64,000 nt of DNA from Bacilli bacterium (GCA_017411715.1 JAFQPO010000014.1:110258-174257), one strand, 5' to 3'. Positions 1 through 9,012 are shown, counted from the first letter of the stretch. Notes: generated from the sequence alone by a model not told the origin. Program-made: numbers and translations.

Positions 1-568
1 TTCTGTACTTAGTTTTGTTACAGCAGTATATTTTTTACTTGATTTTGAAAATATTAAAAGTTATATCAAAAATAAGTTGGTCTCAAATAATCATACAATC
101 CTATATGATTTTTTAGTAGATCTAAATAATTTGTTAAGATCATATTTTAGAGGAGTGTTTTTGGTTGCTATCTTTTTATCCATTGTTTCAAGTATCTTTT
201 TACTAATTTTAAAAGTCCCTTTTGCAGCAATATTAGGAATTATGATAGGAATAACTAACATTATTCCGTATGTAGGACCATATATTGGTGGTGGATTTGC
301 AGTTGCGTTAGGATTAAGTGTCTCGTTTAAAAAAGGAATTATTGTTTTAATAGGAATTATTGTAATTCAGGCTATTGAATCAATGTTAATAACCCCTAAT
401 GTTCAGGGAAAATCAGTTAATGTACACCCAGTTTTAGTATTATTTTTTATAATTTTATTTGGAAATTTATTTGGAATTTTGGGTATGATAATAGCTATTC
501 CTGTACTTGCTTTTTTACAATCTCTTCTTAAAACATTAAAAATAATAGAAAATAATGGAAAAAGTTAA
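1..568 (+). CDS. AI-2E family transporter, C-terminal part (5' end outside window)
   Basis: The frame is open from base 2 to the stop at 566-568, so this is the last ~188 residues of a longer protein (family members are usually 340-400 aa). It contains the hallmark segment NIIPYVGPYIGG and a final set of hydrophobic helices ending in GMIIAIPVLAFLQSLLK, both typical of the AI-2E/PerM family of multi-pass membrane proteins. The family is named for autoinducer-2 export, but most members have other or unknown substrates. The TTG at 77 is not a credible start because the same frame reads back to the window edge with matching hydrophobic sequence (AVYFLLDFENIKSYI). In several Firmicutes this family sits upstream of alaS, as it does here at a distance. 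Confidence 0.85.
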   Translation, partial: SVLSFVTAVYFLLDFENIKSYIKNKLVSNNHTILYDFLVDLNNLLRSYFRGVFLVAIFLSIVSSIFLLILKVPFAAILGIMIGITNIIPYVGPYIGGGFAVALGLSVSFKKGIIVLIGIIVIQAIESMLITPNVQGKSVNVHPVLVLFFIILFGNLFGILGMIIAIPVLAFLQSLLKTLKIIENNGKS

Positions 569-596
569 AAAAATAATAAAAAAACGATTATTTAAT

Positions 597-625
597 TTTA
601 CAAAAAACTGCTTTTATGGTATAAT
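597..625 (+). promoter_or_regulatory. Sigma-A-type promoter for the 659/2471 gene pair
   Basis: TTTACA at 597-602 and TATAAT at 620-625 are 17 bases apart, followed by a strong ribosome binding site AAGGAGG before the ATG at 659. Confidence 0.7.
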
Positions 626-658
626 AAGCTTGTAAATTTATAGGCTAAGGAGGGTCAT

Positions 659-2467
659 ATGATTACGACAAAAGGACAAAAGTTCATTATGCTTTTAATC
701 GGTATAGTATCTATGCTTTTAGCAGTGGCTACAATACTTCCTTTTAAAACTGTATTTGAACACGAAAAGATCTTTAATATTGAAATTGTTGTCAAACTTA
801 TTGTGATTCCAGTTTTAATATTATTACTTTCAATTTATCCTAATATGTATAAGTATCGCCAAGTAATTGGATATCGTGAACAATCTAAAGTTGTTAGCGT
901 TATGAGTTATTTCCCTGGTGTTAGTTATATTGTTGGGTTAATTGTTAATGCCTTATATGTTTTAACAAAAGGAGTAGAACCTCTTGGAATGACTTCTTGG
1001 TGTTTATGGTTTATCGTATTTGTGGTTGCACTTGTTGCGATTTGCTGTTTATTCCATGTGTTTACTCGTTTTGAAATGTTATTAGGTGTTACTGAACACG
1101 CTATTTTAGATATTAGTTTATTTATTATTGGCGTTTGTTTTGCTGTGATGTCTTTCCAAATCACGAAAGCTTATCACAATACTATGCTACAAGAAGGTAG
1201 AATCGGTGGTATTTACTTTACTATCATAGCTATTGCGACTTTAATTGGTTTTGGTCTACATATCAGAAATCTTATTAATTTGGTTAGTGATGATGAGGTC
1301 AACATTAGTATCAAGATGGCAGATTTAGATGCTACCTCATTTGTTGCGAAAACTGCAGAATATAATCGTGCTTATAACGATATTCTTGATGATTTTGAAG
1401 GTTACTTCGGAGAACAAGGTGACTTAGATGTCTTAGTTGAAGAAGTTGAAGAAGATTCAGGAGAAGTTGAAGAAGATTATGAGGCTGCAAATACCGAAGA
1501 ATCTGCTGAGGAAGTAGAATTAGAGGTTGTAGATGAATCATTAGAAGCTGAAGGGGAAGATCCTGCAGAAGAAGCAGAAAATCTAGAAGAAACTCCTGAA
1601 GCCGAAGGTCCTATCGCATCTTCTGTTACTGCTACTACTGACGAAGCTTTAGAAACACCTGAAATTATCGAAGAAGGAGAATTCTTCGAAGATGAAGTTG
1701 TTGAAATTATACGTGAAAGCGTTAAAGAAGTTGTTTCTGTTGAATATGTTGATGAAGAAGTTATTGCTGAATTAACTGAAGAACAACAATCTTTAATTGC
1801 CGCTAAGAAACAAGAAATTGAAGAAAAACGTGCTTTAATTGAACAAGAAGCTCTTGCTCTTGAAGCATCAGAAGCAGAACTTGCAAGTTTACGTGAAGGT
1901 ATTGCACCTAAACAAGAAGAACCTGTAAAGGAAGCTGCTCCTAAAGTTGAAAAAGAACCTAAATCATTTGAACCTAGTTTCCGTTCATTAACTAATATTG
2001 CAATGGGTATTCCTGGTGCTACTATTGTTCAAAATGAACAAAAAACTAGTACAAAATGTATGGTTGATCGTAAACCATTCTTATTAATGACTGATACACC
2101 AAACAATTATCGTTTAGTTTTCTTTGCTGATTTAGATAAATTAGCAAACTGGATGATTGCTGAACCATCTATTGTTAAAGCTAAATCTCCTAAAGGTGAT
2201 AATTGGTTTAAAGTTGTTAATAAAGGACAAATGAAAGAAGAATTATTAGAAGACATTATTCTAAGTTCTCAAAAAGCATTATTGAAATTTAATGAAGAAG
2301 AAAAAGCTAGAAGAGCTGCTGCTCGTTTAGCTGCAAAATTAGAAGCAATGACTCCTGAACAAAGAGCACAATGGGAAGCTCGTGAAGCCAAGAAAGCTGA
2401 AAAAGCTAGAAAAGCTGCTGAACTTGCCCAAGCTGAAGCAGAAGAAACTAAAAAGGAGGAGGAATAG
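659..2467 (+). CDS. Six-TM envelope protein with acidic linker, YjbR-like domain and charged tail (paralogue 1)
   Basis: I do not recognise a named family for the whole protein. About 210 N-terminal residues form six hydrophobic helices. Then comes a long acidic, Glu-rich linker (about 245-345), a short charged helix (about 370-415), and a compact domain near 435-545 with KPFLLMTDTPNNYRLVFF and KSPKGDNWFKVVNKG. The second motif resembles the hWxxV stretch of MmcQ/YjbR (CyaY-like fold) proteins; that is an inference. The end is a Lys/Glu/Ala-rich helix containing MTPEQRAQWEAREAKK. The next gene, 3 bases downstream, has the same order of parts, so the two are paralogues and probably one operon. 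The start has a strong AAGGAGG site. A role in the envelope is inferred from topology only. Confidence 0.6.
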   Translation: MITTKGQKFIMLLIGIVSMLLAVATILPFKTVFEHEKIFNIEIVVKLIVIPVLILLLSIYPNMYKYRQVIGYREQSKVVSVMSYFPGVSYIVGLIVNALYVLTKGVEPLGMTSWCLWFIVFVVALVAICCLFHVFTRFEMLLGVTEHAILDISLFIIGVCFAVMSFQITKAYHNTMLQEGRIGGIYFTIIAIATLIGFGLHIRNLINLVSDDEVNISIKMADLDATSFVAKTAEYNRAYNDILDDFEGYFGEQGDLDVLVEEVEEDSGEVEEDYEAANTEESAEEVELEVVDESLEAEGEDPAEEAENLEETPEAEGPIASSVTATTDEALETPEIIEEGEFFEDEVVEIIRESVKEVVSVEYVDEEVIAELTEEQQSLIAAKKQEIEEKRALIEQEALALEASEAELASLREGIAPKQEEPVKEAAPKVEKEPKSFEPSFRSLTNIAMGIPGATIVQNEQKTSTKCMVDRKPFLLMTDTPNNYRLVFFADLDKLANWMIAEPSIVKAKSPKGDNWFKVVNKGQMKEELLEDIILSSQKALLKFNEEEKARRAAARLAAKLEAMTPEQRAQWEAREAKKAEKARKAAELAQAEAEETKKEEE

Positions 2468-2470
2468 AAT

Positions 2471-5158
2471 ATGTTATCATGGAAATATAAAATCCCTCTA
2501 TTAATTTTTAGTGCAATTGCTTTACTTGCTTCCGCTGTAGTTTGTGTACCTTTTAGTACAAGTGCTATTGCAAATTCGGAAGTAGCATTAAAGTATGTTC
2601 TTATTCCACTAATTATTGCATTATGTTTTATTGCTAATGCATTCGTTCGTTACATTTGTAAAAGAAAAGATGTTAAATTTGTAAGTGTTGCATCATATTT
2701 ACCAATATTTGCATATTTAACTGCTGCAGGATTCTTTACTGTAGCTACAATTATTAAGACTCCATTAGGCTTTGAAAAATTCGATTCATGGATGATCAAT
2801 TTAGCAATTATTCTTGTAGTTACAACTTTAGTTGCTTTCATGGGACATTTTGTATATCGATTTATTTTAAGCTTAAAAACTTCTGAAAATATTTTACTAG
2901 ATTGCGGTTTAGTAGTATTATTAGTTGCTGGTTTCGTATATTATCGTGCAATCGCTAGTAAATATACAACATTGACTTATCCAAATCCAAATGCTTGGAC
3001 TATTGTTGTATCCATTTTAATTGCTCTATTAATGTGTGCATTCCTTGCATTAAGATTAGTTTTCTTAATGAAGTCTGAAGAATCTTACAAAAACATTTCT
3101 AAAAAAGAATTACTTGAAAGATGGCATAAAGGCCGCGAAGCTGTTTATGCACAAGCAGAAATTGATATTCTTTATAACTTATATGAATTCTCAAAATCTG
3201 AGCTTGGTATTTTAGAAGAATATGCTCATTACGACTGCAAAGAAGAATTTGAAGATGAAGCTACTGATGAAGTAGTTGAAGAAGTTATCGAAGAACCTGT
3301 TCAAGAAATGGTTGAAGAACTTGCTGAAGAGCCTGTTCAAGAAGTAGTTGAAGAACTTGCTGAAGAGTCAGTTCATGAACCTAAACCTGCAAAAGTACAA
3401 CATCGTAAGATTGTTGAATTTGAACACGTAGTTGAACAACCTGTTGTTGAAGTTGTTAAACGTGTTGTTGAACTAGAAAATCCAGAACTAGAAAATATTT
3501 CTTCTGAATTAGAAAAATTAAATGAAGAATATGAATTATTATTAGCTAAGAAAGCAATCAATGAAGTTGAAAAACAAGCATTACTTGCTGGTATTGAAGC
3601 ATCACAACAACAAAAAGAAAAACCTGCACGTCCTCCAAAAGACATCAAACCAACATTTGATCAATTAGTTGGATATGCAAAGGCTTTAGATGGTGCTACT
3701 TATAAAGCTAATGAAGCAGGAACAAATTATAAATTTAGTTATAATAATAAACCATTCTTATATTTAGCAGATACTCCACGTGATTATCGTTTAACATTCT
3801 TAATTAATTTAGATGATGTTGCTAAATATGCGGTTAAAACTCCATCATTTGTTAAAGCTAAATCTCCAAACGGAGCAAATTGGTTCAAAATTATTAACAA
3901 AGGTGATGTTGAAGAACAATTATTATTTGAACTTATTGATCAATCAATTGAAACTATTAAAGGTATGATTCAGAAAGTTCAAGAAGATCGTGAACGTCAA
4001 CGCCGTGAAAAAGCTGAAGCTGCTGCTCAAGCTAGATTAGAAGCAAAACTTGCTGCAATGACTCCTGAACAAAGAGCACAATGGGAAGCTCGTGAAGCTA
4101 AAAAAGCTGAAAAAGCAAGATTAGCTGCATTAGAAGCAGAAAGATTAGCTGCAATGACTCCAGAAGAAATTGAAGCAGAAAGATTAGCTAAACTTGAAGC
4201 TGAAGCTGATAAAATTCGTCAAGAAGCTGAACGTGAAGCAGAAAAGATTCGTCAAGCTGCAGAACGTGAAGCTGAAAAAGCTCGTTTAGCAAGAGAAAAA
4301 GAAATTGCAAAACAAAAAGCTTTAGAAGAAAAAGAAGCAGAAAAAGCAAGATTAGCTGCAGAACGCGAAGCTGCAAAATTAAAAGCTCAAGAAGAAAAAG
4401 AAGCAGAAAAAGCTAGATTGGCTGCAGAACGCGAAGCTGCAAAACAAAAAGCTTTAGAAGAAAAAGAAGCAGAAAAAGCTAGATTAGCTGCAGAACGTGA
4501 AGCTGCAAAACAAAAAGCTCAAGAAGAAAAAGAAGCTGCAAAAGCACGTTTAGCAAAAGAAAAAGAACGTGAAGCTGCTAAAGCAAAAGCTCAAAAAGAA
4601 AAAGAAGCAGAAAAAGCACGTTTAGCAAAAGAAAAAGAACGTGAAGCTGCAAAAGCTAAAGCTCAAAAAGAAAAAGAAGCAGAAAAAGCGCGTTTAGCAA
4701 AAGAAAAAGAACGTGAAGCTGCAAAAGCAAAAGCTCAAAAAGAAAAAGAAGCAGAAAAAGCACGTTTAGCAAAAGAAAAAGAACGTGAAGCTGCAAAAGC
4801 AAAAGCGCAAAAAGAAAAAGAAGCAGAAAAAACACGTTTAGCAAAAGAAAAAGAACGCGAAGCTGCAAAAGCAAAAGCGCAAAAAGAAAAAGAAGCAGAA
4901 AAAGCACGTTTAGCAAAAGAAAAAGAACGTGAAGCTGCAAAAGCTAAAGCTCAAAAAGAAAAAGAAGCAGCTAAAGCAAAAGCACTTGCTCTAAAAGAAA
5001 AGGAAGCTGCAAAAGCTAAAGCCCAAAAAGAAAAGGAAGCAGCTAAATTAAAAGCACAAAAAGAAAAAGAACGTGAAGCTGCTAAGGCTAAAGCTTTAAA
5101 AGAAAAAGAAGCTGCTAAAGCAGCAAAACAAGCTGCATCTGAAGAAAAAGCTGCATAA
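2471..5158 (+). CDS. Six-TM envelope protein with YjbR-like domain and long TolA-like charged repeat tail (paralogue 2)
   Basis: This is the paralogue of the preceding gene. It has six predicted TM helices in the first ~200 residues, an acidic linker with EEPVQE/EELAEE repeats (about 258-300), and a YjbR-like domain (about 395-505) with KPFLYLADTPRDYRLTF and KSPNGANWFKIINKG. A very long Ala/Lys/Glu/Arg tail of about 370 residues follows. The tail contains about five and a half copies of a 24-residue unit encoded by an exact 72-bp period. Such i/i+4 alternating charge favours a long single helix or coiled coil, as in TolA. The protein could span from the membrane across the cytoplasm or wall; orientation is not shown by the sequence. 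AGGAGGA lies upstream of the ATG. No terminator is visible before the alaS T-box that follows. Confidence 0.6.
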   Translation: MLSWKYKIPLLIFSAIALLASAVVCVPFSTSAIANSEVALKYVLIPLIIALCFIANAFVRYICKRKDVKFVSVASYLPIFAYLTAAGFFTVATIIKTPLGFEKFDSWMINLAIILVVTTLVAFMGHFVYRFILSLKTSENILLDCGLVVLLVAGFVYYRAIASKYTTLTYPNPNAWTIVVSILIALLMCAFLALRLVFLMKSEESYKNISKKELLERWHKGREAVYAQAEIDILYNLYEFSKSELGILEEYAHYDCKEEFEDEATDEVVEEVIEEPVQEMVEELAEEPVQEVVEELAEESVHEPKPAKVQHRKIVEFEHVVEQPVVEVVKRVVELENPELENISSELEKLNEEYELLLAKKAINEVEKQALLAGIEASQQQKEKPARPPKDIKPTFDQLVGYAKALDGATYKANEAGTNYKFSYNNKPFLYLADTPRDYRLTFLINLDDVAKYAVKTPSFVKAKSPNGANWFKIINKGDVEEQLLFELIDQSIETIKGMIQKVQEDRERQRREKAEAAAQARLEAKLAAMTPEQRAQWEAREAKKAEKARLAALEAERLAAMTPEEIEAERLAKLEAEADKIRQEAEREAEKIRQAAEREAEKARLAREKEIAKQKALEEKEAEKARLAAEREAAKLKAQEEKEAEKARLAAEREAAKQKALEEKEAEKARLAAEREAAKQKAQEEKEAAKARLAKEKEREAAKAKAQKEKEAEKARLAKEKEREAAKAKAQKEKEAEKARLAKEKEREAAKAKAQKEKEAEKARLAKEKEREAAKAKAQKEKEAEKTRLAKEKEREAAKAKAQKEKEAEKARLAKEKEREAAKAKAQKEKEAAKAKALALKEKEAAKAKAQKEKEAAKLKAQKEKEREAAKAKALKEKEAAKAAKQAASEEKAA
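4565..4970 (+). repeat. 72-bp in-frame tandem repeat coding for a charged helix
   Basis: Units start with GAACGTGAAGCTGC at 4565, 4637, 4709, 4781, 4853 and 4925, exactly 72 bases apart, with only scattered silent or single changes. Each unit codes for 24 residues (EREAAKAKAQKEKEAEKARL followed by AKEK). The last copy diverges after about 4970. Related but less regular repeats extend on both sides (about 4200-5140). Confidence 0.95.
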
Positions 5159-5164
5159 ATAAAA

Positions 5165-5384
5165 CTGTGATGAAGACTAGTAGAATGATGTGTTATTTAT
5201 AGAAAGTAGTTGATGATGGAAATACTACATTAACCTTATTTGAAGCTCCTTCTGAGTGGAATTAAAAGTTCCCGCTTGTAGCGTTAAAACTCCTTAAGTG
5301 CATGAATATCTTAAATTCATGAATTAGGATGGTACCGCGATTTTAGAATCGTTCCTATTTTAGGGGACGATTCTTTTATTTTTT
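5165..5384 (+). promoter_or_regulatory. T-box riboswitch controlling alaS
   Basis: The conserved T-box sequence AGGATGGTACCGCG is at 5326-5339. It is followed by a terminator hairpin (AGAATCGT at 5345-5352 pairing with ACGATTCT near 5368) and a T-run. The likely specifier codon is GCT (Ala) at 5245-5247 within TTGAAGCTCC, which fits the downstream alanyl-tRNA synthetase. Uncharged tRNA-Ala would stabilise the antiterminator and let transcription enter alaS. No clear promoter lies between the previous stop codon (5158) and the T-box, so the leader may be read from the upstream operon. Confidence 0.95.
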
Positions 5385-5400
5385 GTAAAAAGAGGTTTAT

Positions 5401-8088
5401 ATGAAAAAATTAACAGGAACAGAGATTCGCCAAATGTGGTTGGATTTCTTTGCATCAAAAAATCATGAAGTAATTCCTAGTGCTTCATTAATTCCTAATG
5501 ATGACCCTACATTATTATGGATTAATGCTGGTGTTGCACCATTAAAGAAATATTTTGATGGTCGTTTAAAACCTACTAACCCCAGAATGTGTAATGCACA
5601 AAAATCAATTAGAACTAATGATATTGAAAATGTTGGTAAAACTGCTAGACATCATACATTCTTTGAAATGTTAGGTAACTTTTCAATTGGTGATTATTTT
5701 AGAGAAGAAGCACTTACTTGGGCGTTTGAGTTATTAACTAGCCCAAAATGGTTTGATTTTAGTCCTAATCAATTATATATTACATATTATCCTAATGATA
5801 CAGTAACTTTTAATAAATGGGTAGAATTAGGAATGAGTCCTGATCATTTGATTCCCCTTGAAGATAATTTCTGGGAAATAGGGGAAGGCCCATGTGGACC
5901 TGACACAGAAATCTTCTTTGATCGTGGTGAAAAGTATGATCCAGAAGGCTTAGGAATTAAAATGTTAAAAGAAGATATTGAAAATGATCGATACATTGAA
6001 ATTTGGAACATCGTTTTTAGTCAATACAATTCAAAAACTAATTTAGATCGTAGTGAATATCCTGAATTACCAAGTAAGAATATTGATACAGGTTGTGGAT
6101 TAGAACGTCTTGCTTGCGTTATGCAAGAAGTTGATACTAACTATGAAACTGACTTATTTATGCCTATGATTAATTACATTGAAGATTTAACTGGCATCAA
6201 ATATACTGATCAAATGGCCTTTAGAGTAATTGTTGACCATATTAGAAGTGTTACTTTCGCTATTGCTGATGGAGCTACACTTTCAAATGAAGGACGTGGT
6301 TATGTTTTAAGAAGAATATTGCGTCGTGCTGTTAGATATGGTAAGAAATTAGGTATTAAGGGATTATTCTTATATAAAATGGTTGATGTTGTAGTAAATA
6401 ATATGAAAGCATTCTATCCATATTTACTTGAAAAACAATCTATAATTGAAAATATTGTAAAATTAGAAGAAGAGAATTTCTTAAAAACATTAGAAAATGG
6501 TGAAAAGAAATTAACTGAATTAATTAATAATTTAGATGGAAAAGTATTAAAAGGAAGCGATGCTTTCTTGTTGTACGATACTTTTGGATTCCCTCTTGAA
6601 TTGACAATTGAAGCAGCTTCAGAAAAAGGTATTGAAGTAGATGAAAAAGGATATTATGAACATTTAGCACTTCAAAAGCAAAGAGCTAGAGAAAGCCGTG
6701 TTAAGACACAATCAATGAATACACAAGTTGAAGCATATTTGAATTTTACAGAAAAATCTTCATTTGTTGGATATGAAACTTTATCTATTGATTCTGAAAT
6801 AATTGCTATATTTAAAGATGGTAATTTAGTAGATGAAGCAAATGGTGAAGTAATAATTGTTACTAGAGAAACTCCATTCTATGCGGAAAGTGGCGGACAA
6901 ATTTCTGATACTGGATATATTTTGATAAATGGTGAGGAACATCACATTTTAAATATTTTCAAACTTCCTAATGGTCAACATGCTCATGTTATAGAAACTA
7001 ATGATTTATTAAAAGTTGGTTCTATCGTTAAATTAAATGTAAATGAATCAATCCGTAAACATACTGCTTATAACCATTCCGCAACACATTTATTAGGTGA
7101 AGCGTTAAGAAAAGTATTAGGTAATCATGTTGTACAACAAGGCTCTTACGTTAATAATAAACGTTTACGCTTTGACTTTAATCATTTCCAAAATTTAACA
7201 AATGATGAAATACTAAAAGTTGAAAGTATTGTAAATGATGCTATTAATGCTGCATATCAAGTTAATGTGATTAATACTACTGTTGAAAATGCGGTTAAAC
7301 TAGGTGCTCAAGCATTATTCGGTGAAAAATATGGAGATACTGTTCGTTTAGTAGATATGGATTTCAGTAAAGAATTATGCGGTGGAACACACGTTTCTAA
7401 TACAGCTGATATTAAAAAGTTCGCTATTTTAAGTATTGAATCTAAAGGATCAGGTATTTTTAGGATTGAAGCTTCTACAAATGATATGATTAATACTGAA
7501 ATTGGTTTATCATTAGAAAATTTAAATAACGATATTGAAAATCTTAAAAATAAATTACACAGTGTTAAAGCAAACGCTGAAAAAGAAAATATTGAAATTG
7601 TTACGAAAGATATTCCAACTTTTGAATATGTGGGAAGTTATAAAGATATGCTTACTAAGCGTTCAGAATATGATTTTTATTGGAATTATGTTAAAGATGC
7701 TGAAAAAGAACTTAACAATAAACTACGTAATAAGTCAAGTGAAGGATTTGACAAATTAGGTGAGGAGTTTGTTTGTCTTAATAATATTCAATATTTGATT
7801 AAAAAGATAGAAAATGTTGATATAAATGTTTTAAAAGATTTAGCTGATAAATTAACATTAGATAAAGAAAATGCATTTGTTATGATGTCATCGGCAAAAG
7901 ATGGAAAAGTATTCTTTGTCGCTAAAAGTAAAAACACACCACATCATGCTGGTGAATTAGTAAAATTAGCTGCAGTAACTGCTAGCGGAAATGGTGGCGG
8001 TCGCCCTGATTTCGCACAAGCTGGTGGTAAAGATGAATCTAAGATTGAAGAAGCATTACAAAATGTCAAAACAAAGTTGGGATTATAA
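5401..8088 (+). CDS. alaS: Alanyl-tRNA synthetase
   Basis: It charges tRNA-Ala with alanine in the cytoplasm. The 895-residue length is normal. The N-terminal class II core is clear (RQMWLDFFASKNHEVIPSAS, then NAGVAPLKKYF, FFEMLGNFSIGDYF and GCGLERLACV). The editing domain carries the metal-binding motifs YNHSATHLL and CGGTHVSNT. The C-Ala end has ASGNGGGRPDFAQAGGKD. The ATG at 5401 follows AAAGAGGT. It is controlled by the T-box just upstream, and its stop overlaps the ruvX start (TAATG), so the two are translationally coupled. Confidence 0.98.
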   Translation: MKKLTGTEIRQMWLDFFASKNHEVIPSASLIPNDDPTLLWINAGVAPLKKYFDGRLKPTNPRMCNAQKSIRTNDIENVGKTARHHTFFEMLGNFSIGDYFREEALTWAFELLTSPKWFDFSPNQLYITYYPNDTVTFNKWVELGMSPDHLIPLEDNFWEIGEGPCGPDTEIFFDRGEKYDPEGLGIKMLKEDIENDRYIEIWNIVFSQYNSKTNLDRSEYPELPSKNIDTGCGLERLACVMQEVDTNYETDLFMPMINYIEDLTGIKYTDQMAFRVIVDHIRSVTFAIADGATLSNEGRGYVLRRILRRAVRYGKKLGIKGLFLYKMVDVVVNNMKAFYPYLLEKQSIIENIVKLEEENFLKTLENGEKKLTELINNLDGKVLKGSDAFLLYDTFGFPLELTIEAASEKGIEVDEKGYYEHLALQKQRARESRVKTQSMNTQVEAYLNFTEKSSFVGYETLSIDSEIIAIFKDGNLVDEANGEVIIVTRETPFYAESGGQISDTGYILINGEEHHILNIFKLPNGQHAHVIETNDLLKVGSIVKLNVNESIRKHTAYNHSATHLLGEALRKVLGNHVVQQGSYVNNKRLRFDFNHFQNLTNDEILKVESIVNDAINAAYQVNVINTTVENAVKLGAQALFGEKYGDTVRLVDMDFSKELCGGTHVSNTADIKKFAILSIESKGSGIFRIEASTNDMINTEIGLSLENLNNDIENLKNKLHSVKANAEKENIEIVTKDIPTFEYVGSYKDMLTKRSEYDFYWNYVKDAEKELNNKLRNKSSEGFDKLGEEFVCLNNIQYLIKKIENVDINVLKDLADKLTLDKENAFVMMSSAKDGKVFFVAKSKNTPHHAGELVKLAAVTASGNGGGRPDFAQAGGKDESKIEEALQNVKTKLGL

Positions 8089-8507
8089 TGAGATATTTAG
8101 GCTTAGATTTAGGAAATAGAACATGTGGGGTTGCGGTAAGTGATTCCTTAGGAATTGTAGCAACTGGTGTAGATACAATAAGATTTGGTGAAAAAGATTT
8201 GCAAAAAGCACTTGAATGTGTTAAAATGATTATTGTAGAAAAAGCAGTTGATAAGATTGTAATGGGGTTACCTAAAAATATGGATGGTAGCTTAGGATTT
8301 CAAGCTGAATATGTTTTATCTTTTAAACAAATGTTAGAAGATGCTTGTGGGCTTGAAGTTATTATGGTTGATGAACGACTAACAACATCACAAGTTTTAA
8401 AAGTAATGATTGATGGTGATGTGTCTAGAGCTAAAAGAAAACAAAGTGTTGACAAATTAGCTGCAGTTGTTATTTTACAGTCTTATTTAGATCGCTTGAG
8501 TAGATAA
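8088..8507 (+). CDS. ruvX: Holliday junction resolvase-like RuvX/YqgF
   Basis: This 139-residue RNase H-fold protein has the family's N-terminal YLGLDLGNRTCGVAVSD with the catalytic Asp, the VMGLPKNMDGS loop, and VDERLTT. YqgF/RuvX family members are linked to pre-16S rRNA 5' end maturation and to junction resolution. The gene overlaps alaS by one base, an order conserved in Bacilli (alaS-yrrK). The small IreB-like gene that often sits between them is absent here. Confidence 0.95.
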   Translation: MRYLGLDLGNRTCGVAVSDSLGIVATGVDTIRFGEKDLQKALECVKMIIVEKAVDKIVMGLPKNMDGSLGFQAEYVLSFKQMLEDACGLEVIMVDERLTTSQVLKVMIDGDVSRAKRKQSVDKLAAVVILQSYLDRLSR

Positions 8508-8533
8508 TTTATATAATAGAAAGAGGAAATATT

Positions 8534-8998
8534 ATGAGTGAAATGAAACCTTTAGAACAACATTTAACAATTATTGATGAAGAAGGAAATGAAATTTTAT
8601 GCCAAATTTTATTTACTTTTGAATCTGAAGAATTAGGTAAAAAATATGTTTTATTCTACCCTTTATCAAGTGAAGAAGATGAAGATGGTAAAGTAGACGT
8701 TATGGCTGCTTCTTATGTAGAAGGCGAAGATGGTCAAGGAGAATTATCACCAGTTGAAACTGATGAAGAATGGGCTCTAATTGAAGAAGTTCTTCAAGAA
8801 TTTGAAGAATCTTATGATGAAGAAGCTGAAGAAGAACATCATTGTTGCTGCGGTCATCATGGTGATGAATGCTGCGAAGAAAAAGATGGATGTTGTGAAG
8901 AAAAAGAAGAATGCTGCTGCGGTCATCATGGTGATGAATGCTGCGAAGAAAAAGAAGAATGCTGCTGTGGTCATCACCACTGCAAAGAAGAAGAATAA
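8534..8998 (+). CDS. DUF1292 protein with Cys/His-rich C-terminal tail
   Basis: The first ~100 residues are a DUF1292 (YrzB-like) domain: ITIIDEEGNE-type start (here LTIIDEEGNEILCQILFTFE) and YVLFYPLS. Its place after ruvX is the usual one. Its function is unknown. What is unusual is the tail from about residue 102 to 154, which has 16 Cys and 9 His among acidic residues, built on repeated CCCGHHGDECCEEK units. This looks like a metal-binding, metallothionein-like extension; that is inference. RBS AGAGGAAA precedes the ATG. A strong bidirectional terminator follows. Confidence 0.85.
   Translation: MSEMKPLEQHLTIIDEEGNEILCQILFTFESEELGKKYVLFYPLSSEEDEDGKVDVMAASYVEGEDGQGELSPVETDEEWALIEEVLQEFEESYDEEAEEEHHCCCGHHGDECCEEKDGCCEEKEECCCGHHGDECCEEKEECCCGHHHCKEEE
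8846..8980 (+). repeat. In-frame repeat coding for the Cys/His-rich tail
   Basis: The block TGCTGCGGTCATCATGGTGA followed by TGAATGCTGCGAAGAAAAAG occurs twice (near 8846 and 8912). A third partial copy with a TGTGGTCATCAC ending lies near 8960. It is an internal duplication within the DUF1292 gene. Confidence 0.85.
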
Positions 8999-9012
8999 GA
9001 AAAGCCTTAATA

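Noticed and set aside
4188..4940. Leu-rich minus-strand frames over the charged repeats
   Set aside because: They are the antisense of the Lys/Glu/Ala repeat and have no start signal.
4565..4970. CRISPR-like repeat spacing
   Set aside because: Units are contiguous with no unique spacers and are in frame with the gene.
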